Shown here one piece after another: positions 14,466 through 20,965 of a DNA stretch of 23,193 bases (within the stretch, counting starts at the first letter, position 1; each line of letters starts with the position of its first letter). The position numbers and the translations under genes are program-made. The notes below the pieces were generated by a model. That model did not search any database. It had not been told where the DNA came from and worked only from the letters and a program-made list of their open reading frames with translations. The stretch lies in NCBI GenBank assembly GCA_934101185.1, contig CAKOQD010000015.1, positions 1-23,193 of the forward strand. The letters run 5' to 3'. The DNA is from an uncultured Bacilli bacterium (GTDB taxonomy: Bacteria; Bacillota_I; Bacilli_A; RF39; UBA660).

Positions 14466-15554
14466 TCAACTGATACTAAGTTGATATGGTTGTTCCGAAG
14501 TTCCATTTCCACTTGAAATTTTTACGTTAGATGATAGACTTAGGACTGGGCGCACGGCATTCTCGCCGCTGACGTAGACTTTGTAATTGGGATCGACACC
14601 GCCAATCAAGTTCACACTGAAAGTGACGTCGTAATCGCCTGAATGCTGCGGAAGTAACCATGTACCTGCACTTTTATCTAACCAATTATTTGTTTTTTTA
14701 CAATTTGTATCATCATAATAATAATATAAGCTACTTGTACATTTTTTTGATGCTGCATATCCATAATCACTTGCATACATTATTGCTATCTTTTTATTTG
14801 CATCATTTTGCATTATAGGATTTGTTCTATAGTAATAGCCTGTTCTATTTGCTTCATTCTTTCTTTCATATTGCCACATTACATCTGATGTTATTTTTGC
14901 ATTACTATTGTATCCTCCAAGATAATATTTTGCTGTTCCTATCATACTTTTTGCATCAGCACTCAATGTATTATAATAATCATTGTTTAAATATGTATTA
15001 AGTGTTGCGGTTGTCCAATTGTTAGAACCGTTTCCATCCCAATACATATCTCCTACTGAGGTATCTCTTATTATTTTTGTTCTATTTTCTACATTACCAT
15101 CTGTATCTTCAGTAGGTATTATTCCAATGATTCTCCATGTTTCATTATTAAATGTTACATAGTTATTTACATTTCCTCCACGATATCTATATTCTGTTGC
15201 AAACTTACTATCTACTTGTAATGTATCATCAATTGTATGAGTTATTTGTTCTAATCCATCAGTACCAACTTTAGCTTGTGCAAACTCTAAAGCACTCTTT
15301 CCAGTTTTAATATGTATTTTAATAATATTTTTTGATTCAACACTACTACTCCATTTTGCATATGATGTATTTGTATAATTATAAGATATTATTCCTGAAA
15401 GTAAAAGCACAAAAACACCTATTAATGATAATAGATATTTATTATACTCTTTTACATCTTTAAATAAGGGGTTTATCTTATAAGTATTTTGCCCCCCCCC
15501 ATACGAATATTTGTTTATCATAGTTTTTGTGGATTTTTGAATTATTTCACTCAC
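14466..15554 (-). CDS. Membrane-anchored surface-type protein with G9 tract
   Basis: A 362-residue protein: cytoplasmic N-terminus, one transmembrane segment at about 40-58 (YLLSLIGVFVLLLSGIISY), then an outside domain rich in Asn, Tyr, Thr and Ser. Segments such as NNETWRIIGI, YLNNDYYNTLS, MIGTAKYYLGGY, GTWLLP and the ending AVRPVLSLSSNVKIS recall a family (DUF6273-like) very common, often in many copies, in uncultured gut Firmicutes; its function is unknown to me. A G9 tract encodes Gly19-21. The annotated start is a GTG at 15554; an ATG also occurs at residue 12 (15521). The only strong ribosome site (GGAGG, 15589-15593) is 34 bases before the GTG, so the true start is uncertain. The last 60 codons have different codon use: CGC, GTC, GGC and TAC instead of the A/T-ending codons used elsewhere. 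Confidence 0.72.
   Translation of the reverse strand: MSEIIQKSTKTMINKYSYGGGQNTYKINPLFKDVKEYNKYLLSLIGVFVLLLSGIISYNYTNTSYAKWSSSVESKNIIKIHIKTGKSALEFAQAKVGTDGLEQITHTIDDTLQVDSKFATEYRYRGGNVNNYVTFNNETWRIIGIIPTEDTDGNVENRTKIIRDTSVGDMYWDGNGSNNWTTATLNTYLNNDYYNTLSADAKSMIGTAKYYLGGYNSNAKITSDVMWQYERKNEANRTGYYYRTNPIMQNDANKKIAIMYASDYGYAASKKCTSSLYYYYDDTNCKKTNNWLDKSAGTWLLPQHSGDYDVTFSVNLIGGVDPNYKVYVSGENAVRPVLSLSSNVKISSGNGTSEQPYQLSIS
15492..15500. repeat. Homopolymer tract C9/G9 in the surface-protein gene
   Basis: Nine C on the plus strand, read as G9 in the coding strand (TAT then nine G then CAA). In such AT-rich DNA a run of this length is very unlikely by chance. A change of one unit shifts the frame after residue 21, before the membrane segment, and would abolish the protein. 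Confidence 0.95.
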
Positions 15555-15617
15555 TTTGTATTACTTATTAAAATAATTTAAAAATCTTCCTCCTTCTTTA
15601 TTATTTTTTATAAATTT

Positions 15618-15646
15618 ATTTTACAACAAAAAAAGTACTTTTTCAA
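15618..15646 (-). promoter_or_regulatory. Promoter of the surface-protein gene
   Basis: On the minus strand TTGAAA (15641-15646), 17 bp, TAAAAT (15618-15623); five of six bases agree with consensus in each box. It lies between the YtxH-operon terminator and the strong GGAGG at 15589-15593. Confidence 0.6.
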
Positions 15647-15666
15647 TAGAAACTATTTTCAATTAC

Positions 15667-15697
15667 AAAAAAAGAACATTTCCAAACGAGAAATGTT
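15667..15697 (-). terminator. Terminator of the lipoprotein-YtxH operon
   Basis: On the minus strand AACATTTC and GAAATGTT (15690-15697 with 15675-15682) form an 8-bp stem around a 7-nt loop, followed by seven U residues. It begins ten bases after the YtxH stop. Confidence 0.8.
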
Positions 15698-15706
15698 TCT
15701 TAATTA

Positions 15707-16102
15707 TTATTTTTCTAATTTCTTTTCAACTTGTTTAGTAACTTTTAAAGCATACTTTCTTAAATCATCAACCTTTTCCATAACAACTGGAGTAGCTTTA
15801 TCCTTAGCAAGTTTAGCAAGATCTTCAATCTTATCACTAACTTGTTTTAATTTTTCTTGTGCAACTTCTTTTACTTTTTCCTTGTCTAAATCTTCTAAAT
15901 CTTCTTTTATTTCATCAATCTTTTCTTCAATAACAAGTTTTACATCTTCTGCATCAAGTTCTTTAACTTCCTTTACTAAATCATCTAACTTTTCTTTAAG
16001 TTTCTTTCTAGTAACTTCTCCTTTTTCAGGTGCAAATAAAACACCTAATCCTGCTCCTAAACCAATCCCTGCAATTAAACCAAACAATCCTTTTTTAGCC
16101 AT
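15707..16102 (-). CDS. YtxH domain-containing protein
   Basis: A 131-residue protein beginning with a Gly-rich hydrophobic stretch (GLFGLIAGIGLGAGLGVLFAP, about 5-25) followed by PEKGEVTRKKL, the mark of the YtxH domain, then a long Lys/Glu-rich helix that should form a coiled coil. Such proteins are small and membrane-associated, of unclear role, in Bacillus near general-stress genes. Start set at 16102, where AAGGAG lies eight bases upstream; a frame reaching back to 16123 overlaps the upstream gene and has no such site. With this start there is one base between the DUF948 stop and this ATG. An open frame exists on the opposite strand but is a shadow of this Lys/Glu-rich coding. Confidence 0.85.
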   Translation of the reverse strand: MAKKGLFGLIAGIGLGAGLGVLFAPEKGEVTRKKLKEKLDDLVKEVKELDAEDVKLVIEEKIDEIKEDLEDLDKEKVKEVAQEKLKQVSDKIEDLAKLAKDKATPVVMEKVDDLRKYALKVTKQVEKKLEK

Positions 16103-16103
16103 A

Positions 16104-16373
16104 TTATCTCTCCTTTTTTCCAAATAATTTTTCTACTATTAAAACTAATCTATTAAATACTACATCACTAAATGTTGAAAGTCCATCAGTAACAGTATCA
16201 ATCAAAGAAAATACTCCACTAACACTATTAAGCTTCTTTTCAACATCTGTTAATATTATATTAACTTTATCAGTAGTATATAACAACTTTATTGAAACTA
16301 CTATTAAAAATACAACAAGTACACAACAAAGTACTAATAGTACTGACAACAACACTTGATTAAAATCAGTCAT
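16104..16373 (-). CDS. DUF948 (YtxG-like) membrane protein
   Basis: An 89-residue protein with an N-terminal transmembrane helix (about 7-30, VLLSVLLVLCCVLVVFLIVVS) and an amphipathic C-terminal part (KVNIILTDVEKKLNSVSGVFSLIDTV), matching the DUF948 pattern. In Bacillus subtilis ytxG (DUF948) and ytxH are adjacent; the same order is kept here, which supports both assignments. AAGGAGTGA precedes the ATG and includes the stop codon of the upstream gene. Function not established. Confidence 0.82.
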   Translation of the reverse strand: MTDFNQVLLSVLLVLCCVLVVFLIVVSIKLLYTTDKVNIILTDVEKKLNSVSGVFSLIDTVTDGLSTFSDVVFNRLVLIVEKLFGKKER

Positions 16374-16377
16374 TCTA

Positions 16378-17214
16378 TCACTCCTTACTATCGTACATCA
16401 TGTCAATCAAATCATAAAGATTCTTTTCTTCTGCTTCATCATCTATTTTCTTTTTACTCTTCTTACTCTTAGTCTCTTCCTCAATTAACTTATCTTCTTT
16501 AATTTCTTCATCAACCATTTCAGTAAGCTCTTTATTCTTTTTACTTCTAGTCATCTTATTCTTTTCTTTTTCCTTATCAGCATCTTTATAATCTATATTA
16601 TATTCTAACCCTAAATCCTGATAATATTCTTCTGCATCTCCAATAGTTACTTTATCTACTCCAACAACATCATCCTTCATTTCAAAAAACAAATCAGTCG
16701 AAGTATCCTCTTTAACAGATTCCTCAGTAACTTTAACTTCCTCTTTTACACCATAAGCTTTCTGTCTTATTGCATCAAAATTAACTTCTTGTCTTTCTTC
16801 TTTAAACAAACTTTCTAAAGACTTCGAAGGAACCTCTTGACGTTCTAAATCTTCTTTATGTAAAAGACCATATACTGGAGATATAACTGGAGAAGGCTTA
16901 AACTTTTCTTTAGTCTTCTCATCCCTTAATCCATAACCACCATACAAAGGCTTAGACTCTTCCTTCTTTTTAACAGGCTCTTCATAAACAACATCCGAAG
17001 AAACAAAATCTTCCTCATCAAATATAATAGGTTTCTTAGTATCAACCTTAGGAACAAACTCTTCAAAAGTAGTAACAGTCTTCTCCTCAACTGTATCATT
17101 CAAAGAAGTATTCGTAGTTCTTTCAACATCAATCTTCTTGACAAGTTGTTCCCCTTCTAACTCATCCTCTTCTTCATCCATAATTGCTTTCTTAATCTTA
17201 TCAATTAATTTCAT
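16378..17214 (-). CDS. Acidic low-complexity protein with SPVYG motif, unknown function
   Basis: A 278-residue, highly charged protein, mostly Glu, Lys and Asp, without membrane segments or signal peptide. Most of it looks disordered. One ordered-looking motif stands out: EKFKPSPVISPVYGLLHKED (about 104-123), preceded by LYGGYGLRDE (90-99). From memory, similar SP(V/I)(Y/F)G motifs occur in unannotated proteins of Erysipelotrichia and Acholeplasma-like bacteria, so it may be a short docking motif. I start at ATG 17214 with AGAGGTG upstream; a GTG at 17220 lies in that ribosome site. The gene sits between a lipoprotein and DUF948/YtxH genes, so an envelope-related cytoplasmic partner is plausible. 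No function can be assigned. Confidence 0.75.
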   Translation of the reverse strand: MKLIDKIKKAIMDEEEDELEGEQLVKKIDVERTTNTSLNDTVEEKTVTTFEEFVPKVDTKKPIIFDEEDFVSSDVVYEEPVKKKEESKPLYGGYGLRDEKTKEKFKPSPVISPVYGLLHKEDLERQEVPSKSLESLFKEERQEVNFDAIRQKAYGVKEEVKVTEESVKEDTSTDLFFEMKDDVVGVDKVTIGDAEEYYQDLGLEYNIDYKDADKEKEKNKMTRSKKNKELTEMVDEEIKEDKLIEEETKSKKSKKKIDDEAEEKNLYDLIDMMYDSKE

Positions 17215-17224
17215 AATCACACCT

Positions 17225-17866
17225 CTATTCTTTTGGTTTAATCTCTATCTTATCCTCATCCGGTGCCTTACCATCATCTTCATAAGTACCATACTCTTCT
17301 TCATACTCCAAGAAATTCTCTGTATTAACCGAAGGACCTAAAAGTTCAAACTTTTCTTCATTATAATCTATACTATTACCAAGCAATGTTTCAATAACAC
17401 TATCATTATAAGAAATACTATTAAGAACCACTAAAGACCTAGAAATAGCATTCTTTATATCACTAGAAATAACTTCTATCTTAGCATAATTATACATCAC
17501 TTCAATAAAATATTCACTATTATGCTTAGTCACTAACACATACCCATTATTAAGTATCTCACTATAAATAGCATCACTATCATCATTTACTTTATAACTA
17601 TTAGAAACTTTATTATAATAACCAACTAAATCAACATATAAATAATACTTATCACCAAAAGAATATAAAACATTATTACCATTCACATCATTAAGTAAAC
17701 TCATATCCTTAGGAAGATATATTTTATATCCCTTTAAAGCAGTATTAGCTTTAGCCTTATTTTCTAAAGAATAACTAACAACATCATTATAAGATAAATT
17801 ATTGATACTACTGCATCCACATACTAACAAAAGTAGCATTATGACACCTATCAAATATTTTCTCAT
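17225..17866 (-). CDS. Putative lipoprotein, unknown function
   Basis: A 213-residue protein with a classic lipoprotein signal: MRKY, a hydrophobic core (LIGVIMLLLLV) and lipobox VCGC with Cys18. The mature part contains YKIYLPKDMSLLNDVNGNNV and YYLYVDLVGYYNK, suggesting a small beta-rich domain, and ends in an acidic tail (EYEEEYGTYEDDGKAPDEDK) before a short basic end. Start at ATG 17866, with AAGAGGTG upstream; a GTG at 17872 overlaps that site. It is the first gene of the four-gene operon with the SPVYG, DUF948 and YtxH genes (gaps 10, 4 and 1 bp). Two TATAAT boxes lie in the 42-bp gap to trmB (17882-17887 and 17894-17899), the latter with a poor GCGACA -35, so it may have its own promoter. 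Confidence 0.8.
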   Translation of the reverse strand: MRKYLIGVIMLLLLVCGCSSINNLSYNDVVSYSLENKAKANTALKGYKIYLPKDMSLLNDVNGNNVLYSFGDKYYLYVDLVGYYNKVSNSYKVNDDSDAIYSEILNNGYVLVTKHNSEYFIEVMYNYAKIEVISSDIKNAISRSLVVLNSISYNDSVIETLLGNSIDYNEEKFELLGPSVNTENFLEYEEEYGTYEDDGKAPDEDKIEIKPKE

Positions 17867-17908
17867 AAACACCTCTTATTTATTATAACAAATATTATAT
17901 AGAAATTA

Positions 17909-18538
17909 CTAGTTTTTTGTCGCTTTTAACATAAAAATTTTACATCCTTTACTAGCAAACTTCTTTTCATATTCTGTTTCTATATTATCATTTTTTAAAC
18001 AATTATGCAAATCTAACGATAACTCTTCAATAACATAACCATAATTACTAAGAGAAACTATCGAAAAAGCAAATAAAGATTCATTATCAGTCTTTTGTAT
18101 AATAGTCTTAACAGACTTAAATATCAAATCATACTTACGCAAAAACTCTACACTAGTAAGCCTTCTTTTAGCATGCCTACTCTTAGGCCACGGATCAGAA
18201 AAATTAAGATATAAAACATCTATTTCATTAGAAAAAATATCCTCTATCTTATTAGCATCATAATTAATAAGTTTAAGATTAGGAATAAACTCCTCAAGTG
18301 ACCTAACCCCAATAGCTAAAACAGAATCAATCCTTTCTACTCCAATAAAATTAATATCAGGATATCTAAGAGCATTCTCTATAATAAAATTACACTTCCC
18401 TGGACCAATCTCTAAATGAATAGGATTATTATTTCCAAAACATTCACTCCATCTCCCCTTATAATCTAAAGGATTATCTATAACACAAGAACTATTCTTA
18501 AGTATTTCTTTTTTATTTTTAACATTTCTAATACGCAT
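17909..18538 (-). CDS. trmB: tRNA (guanine-N7)-methyltransferase TrmB
   Basis: Methylates G46 in the variable loop of tRNAs using S-adenosylmethionine. Over 209 residues the SAM-binding EIGPGKCNF (43-51), the acidic IGVERI (65-70) and the family signature SDPWPKSRHAKRRL (114-127) are clear. GGAG lies upstream of the ATG. A TATAAT on the minus strand about 25 bases upstream of the ATG may be its promoter, divergent from the plus-strand gene at 18622; the shared gap is only 83 bp. It stops with TAG, 42 bp before the lipoprotein gene. Confidence 0.95.
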   Translation of the reverse strand: MRIRNVKNKKEILKNSSCVIDNPLDYKGRWSECFGNNNPIHLEIGPGKCNFIIENALRYPDINFIGVERIDSVLAIGVRSLEEFIPNLKLINYDANKIEDIFSNEIDVLYLNFSDPWPKSRHAKRRLTSVEFLRKYDLIFKSVKTIIQKTDNESLFAFSIVSLSNYGYVIEELSLDLHNCLKNDNIETEYEKKFASKGCKIFMLKATKN

Positions 18539-18621
18539 AAAATCAACTCCATATAAATATTATACTACACGATTATCACAAAATAAATACTTGCATAAAA
18601 TATTGTAAAAGGAGGAATATT

Positions 18622-18840
18622 ATGAATCAAATGCCATTCATGCCAAACATGCCTATGATGAGCAATCCTTATCAAAACATGATACCAAATCAAGATAATA
18701 GTTTTATTGAACAAAGACTACAAACTCTTGAACAAAAAGTTCAAAATCTAGAAAATAACATCAAACAATTAGAAAAAAAACTAAATAATACAAAAGAAAG
18801 TGACTACTTTAAATATCAAAGTAGTATGCATATGATGTAA
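18622..18840 (+). CDS. Small Met/Pro-rich coiled-coil protein
   Basis: A 72-residue protein with two parts: a Met, Pro and Asn-rich head (residues 1-27, MPFMPNMPMMSNPYQNM) and a coiled coil (about 28-58, IEQRLQTLEQKVQNLENNIK with regular leucine spacing). AAAGGAGG stands eight bases before the ATG, one of the best ribosome sites in the window. Its TAA stop overlaps the murE start (TAATG), so murE translation is probably coupled to it; murE has no ribosome site of its own. I know no function. The head resembles those of short, unannotated coiled-coil proteins in Firmicutes genomes. The coupling suggests a link to wall synthesis, but this is inference. Confidence 0.8.
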   Translation: MNQMPFMPNMPMMSNPYQNMIPNQDNSFIEQRLQTLEQKVQNLENNIKQLEKKLNNTKESDYFKYQSSMHMM

Positions 18841-20219
18841 TGAACATAAAAAATAATTCAAAAAATATAAAGAAAAATGATATATTTATATGCACTCATG
18901 ATGAATATGAAGATAGACATAAATACATAGATCAAGCAATAGAAAAAGGTGCAAAAGCTATTATAACAGATAAAAATATTAAAAATAAAAAAGTACCAAT
19001 CATAAAAGTAGAAAACACTAATAAAACACTATATCAAATATACAATGATTACTATAATGATCCATTAAAAAACATAAACACAATAGCAATAACAGGAACA
19101 GATGGTAAAACAAGCACTGCTTTAATAATCAAAAACCTACTAGATAATTACACAAAAACAGCATACATGGGAACAAATGGATTTATATATAAAGATAACC
19201 ATATAAAAATGAATAACACTACACCAGAAATAAAAGAAATACTAAAAAATGCCAAAATATTAAAAGATAATCAAATAAATAACTTAGTAATGGAAGCATC
19301 AAGTGAAGCCCTATTACATAATAGATGTGAAGGACTTCTATTTGATAGAGCAATACTTACAAACATAACCGGAGATCACCTAAATGCCCATAAAAACTTT
19401 CAAAACTATCTAGAATCAAAACTAAAACTATTTACAAAACTAAAAGAAAACGGGATTGCTATAATAAATATTGATGATCAAAATAGTGATAAAGTAATAA
19501 AAATACTAAAACAAAACAATAAAAAATATATTACATATGCTAAAAATAAAAAAGCTGACTTTTATATAAAAGACATAAAAGAAGAAAACAATAAAACAAC
19601 ATATAAATTAATACACAATAAAAAAGAATACAAAGTAACAAGTTCATTACTAGGTATTTATAACACTTATAACTTAACCGCTGCAATAGCTACTCTAACA
19701 ACATATAACTATAAAATAAATGATATAATTAATAATATCTATAATATAAAAGAAATACCAGGTAGAACAAATATTATGTATGATAAAAAATACAAAGTAA
19801 TATTAGACTATGCTCACACTATAAATGCCACAAAAAATATATTAGACTATGCAAATAAAATTAAAAAAACAAGAATCATCACAGTAGTAGGATGCGCCGG
19901 AGGAAGAGAACATGAAAAAAGACCAATACTTGGTAAAATAATAACTACTCTATCAGACTATGTAATATTTACAACAGATGATCCAAGATATGAAAAAGTA
20001 ACAGATATTATAAAAGACATAACCAAAAACGTAGAAAAAAATAACTATAAAACAATTATAAATAGAAAAAAAGCAATAAAATATGCCATAAAAAGTGCCA
20101 AAGAAAATGACATAATACTAGTACTAGGTAAAGGAATAGATAATTACATGGCAATAAAAAATAAGTATAAAAAATACTGCGATAAAGATGTTATTGAAAA
20201 GATACTGAAGAAGAAATAA
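18840..20219 (+). CDS. murE: MurE-type UDP-MurNAc-dipeptide ligase
   Basis: Adds the third amino acid to the UDP-MurNAc-L-Ala-D-Glu precursor of peptidoglycan. Mur ligase features over 459 residues: P-loop GTDGKTS (86-92), TTPE (127-130), MEASSEALLHNRC (151-163), NITGDHLNAH with the YLESK lysine (K194, the expected carbamylated residue), DYAHT (323-327), GCAGGREHEKRP (351-362) and DDPRYE (380-385). The last replaces the DNPR of meso-DAP enzymes; DDPR also occurs in the Thermotoga maritima lysine-adding MurE, as far as I recall. So the added amino acid cannot be decided. The protein is shorter than the usual 480-500, mainly at the N-terminus. Its coding strand is very A-rich (many Lys, Asn, Ile), unlike its neighbours, as expected for a gene on the lagging strand. 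Confidence 0.92.
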   Translation: MNIKNNSKNIKKNDIFICTHDEYEDRHKYIDQAIEKGAKAIITDKNIKNKKVPIIKVENTNKTLYQIYNDYYNDPLKNINTIAITGTDGKTSTALIIKNLLDNYTKTAYMGTNGFIYKDNHIKMNNTTPEIKEILKNAKILKDNQINNLVMEASSEALLHNRCEGLLFDRAILTNITGDHLNAHKNFQNYLESKLKLFTKLKENGIAIINIDDQNSDKVIKILKQNNKKYITYAKNKKADFYIKDIKEENNKTTYKLIHNKKEYKVTSSLLGIYNTYNLTAAIATLTTYNYKINDIINNIYNIKEIPGRTNIMYDKKYKVILDYAHTINATKNILDYANKIKKTRIITVVGCAGGREHEKRPILGKIITTLSDYVIFTTDDPRYEKVTDIIKDITKNVEKNNYKTIINRKKAIKYAIKSAKENDIILVLGKGIDNYMAIKNKYKKYCDKDVIEKILKKK

Positions 20220-20229
20220 TCTTCTTTTT
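20208..20229 (+). terminator. Terminator of murE, overlapping its stop codon
   Basis: AAGAAGA and TCTTCTT (20208-20214 and 20220-20226) form a 7-bp stem around AATAA, which contains the TAA stop, and are followed by U residues. Plausible but AU-rich. Confidence 0.5.
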
Positions 20230-20251
20230 ATTATGAAAAAATAAATATGAT

Positions 20252-20278
20252 AAAAAAAGACAAATATTTCTATTTGTC
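20252..20278 (-). terminator. Terminator of the 188-residue gene
   Basis: On the minus strand GACAAATA and TATTTGTC (20271-20278 with 20259-20266) form an 8-bp stem with loop GAAA and run into seven U residues. It starts 16 bases after the stop. Together with the murE terminator it separates two convergent units. Confidence 0.8.
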
Positions 20279-20294
20279 AATACATCAAATAAGA

Positions 20295-20861
20295 TTATCT
20301 ACTTGTGTATTTTTGTGTGATTTTTCCACCAAGTTCATTAATTGAAAAATTAGTACAAGCATTAATTATTTCTTCATCTGTATATCCACGTTTCATTAAT
20401 TCATTATAATATATTTGTTTTAAAACATTTAATTGTTCATCAACAGACATATTACCTACCTTTTCATTTAAAGGCACATCTTCGCCAAAAGAATTAACAA
20501 AACATACACGTGATTTTAAATCTGCAGTATCTGCAATAAAGCAAGATGGATGTTGTTGTAAGTTATTTTCAACAACTTCCTTACTATAATCAGTCTGTAA
20601 TAAAACAGAATCATATTCATTGCATTCAGAATAATGCTCAATAAAATCTCTAAAAGCCTCTTTCTTTAAATCTTCAGCACAAATACAATAATTAATAAAA
20701 TCAAGATCTTGTTTTTGTTCTTCAGTTAAAGCATCAATATCAATTTCTTCTAAACCATTTTGATTGATTTTTTTAGGAAATGCATCAAAATTAAAAGCAC
20801 TCCTAGATAATTTTTCATACTCATTACTAATCAGTTTCTCCAAATTTTCTTTTTCATTCAT
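20295..20861 (-). CDS. Hypothetical protein, 188 residues, cytoplasmic
   Basis: I do not recognise it. It is acidic and soluble-looking, without signal peptide or membrane segments. It has scattered cysteines (INYCICAEDL, YSECNEYDSV, HPSCFIADTADLKSRVCF) but no regular metal-binding pattern. The C-terminal part MSVDEQLNVLKQIYYNELMKRGYTDEEIINACTN (split here: MSVDEQLNVLKQIYY, then NELMKRGYTDEEI) looks helical, like a small three-helix module. GGGAGG lies upstream of the ATG at 20861. It stands alone with its own promoter and terminator. The promoter contains a (TA)9 tract (20889-20906), so expression could vary. Codon use is like its minus-strand neighbours. Confidence 0.7.
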   Translation of the reverse strand: MNEKENLEKLISNEYEKLSRSAFNFDAFPKKINQNGLEEIDIDALTEEQKQDLDFINYCICAEDLKKEAFRDFIEHYSECNEYDSVLLQTDYSKEVVENNLQQHPSCFIADTADLKSRVCFVNSFGEDVPLNEKVGNMSVDEQLNVLKQIYYNELMKRGYTDEEIINACTNFSINELGGKITQKYTSR

Positions 20862-20886
20862 AAAAATATTCCTCCCTTATACTTTC

Positions 20887-20913
20887 ATTATATATATATA
20901 TATATAAAATCAA
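20887..20913 (-). promoter_or_regulatory. Promoter with a TA repeat in its spacer
   Basis: On the minus strand TTGATT (20908-20913) and TATAAT (20887-20892) are separated by 15 bp made mostly of TA units. Fifteen is below the optimum of 17, so adding one TA unit would make it optimal. The boxes are my best reading; other TATA-like hexamers exist inside the repeat. Confidence 0.5.
20889..20906. repeat. Dinucleotide tract (TA)9
   Basis: Eighteen bases of uninterrupted TA repeat, 28 bases before the ATG of the 188-residue gene, inside its promoter. Confidence 0.95.
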
Positions 20914-20965
20914 GCTTTTTTAATAAAAAATGTAAACTAATTGTAAATAAAAAAATAGATATTTT

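Noticed and set aside
14466..15554. A frameshifted or broken surface gene
   Set aside because: With G9 the frame runs through the whole domain to a normal family-like ending, so this copy is intact; only its start is doubtful.
15693..16127. A 144-codon Ser/Phe-rich open frame on the plus strand
   Set aside because: It is the exact complement of the Lys/Glu-rich YtxH gene, has no ribosome site, and its composition is what an antisense shadow gives.
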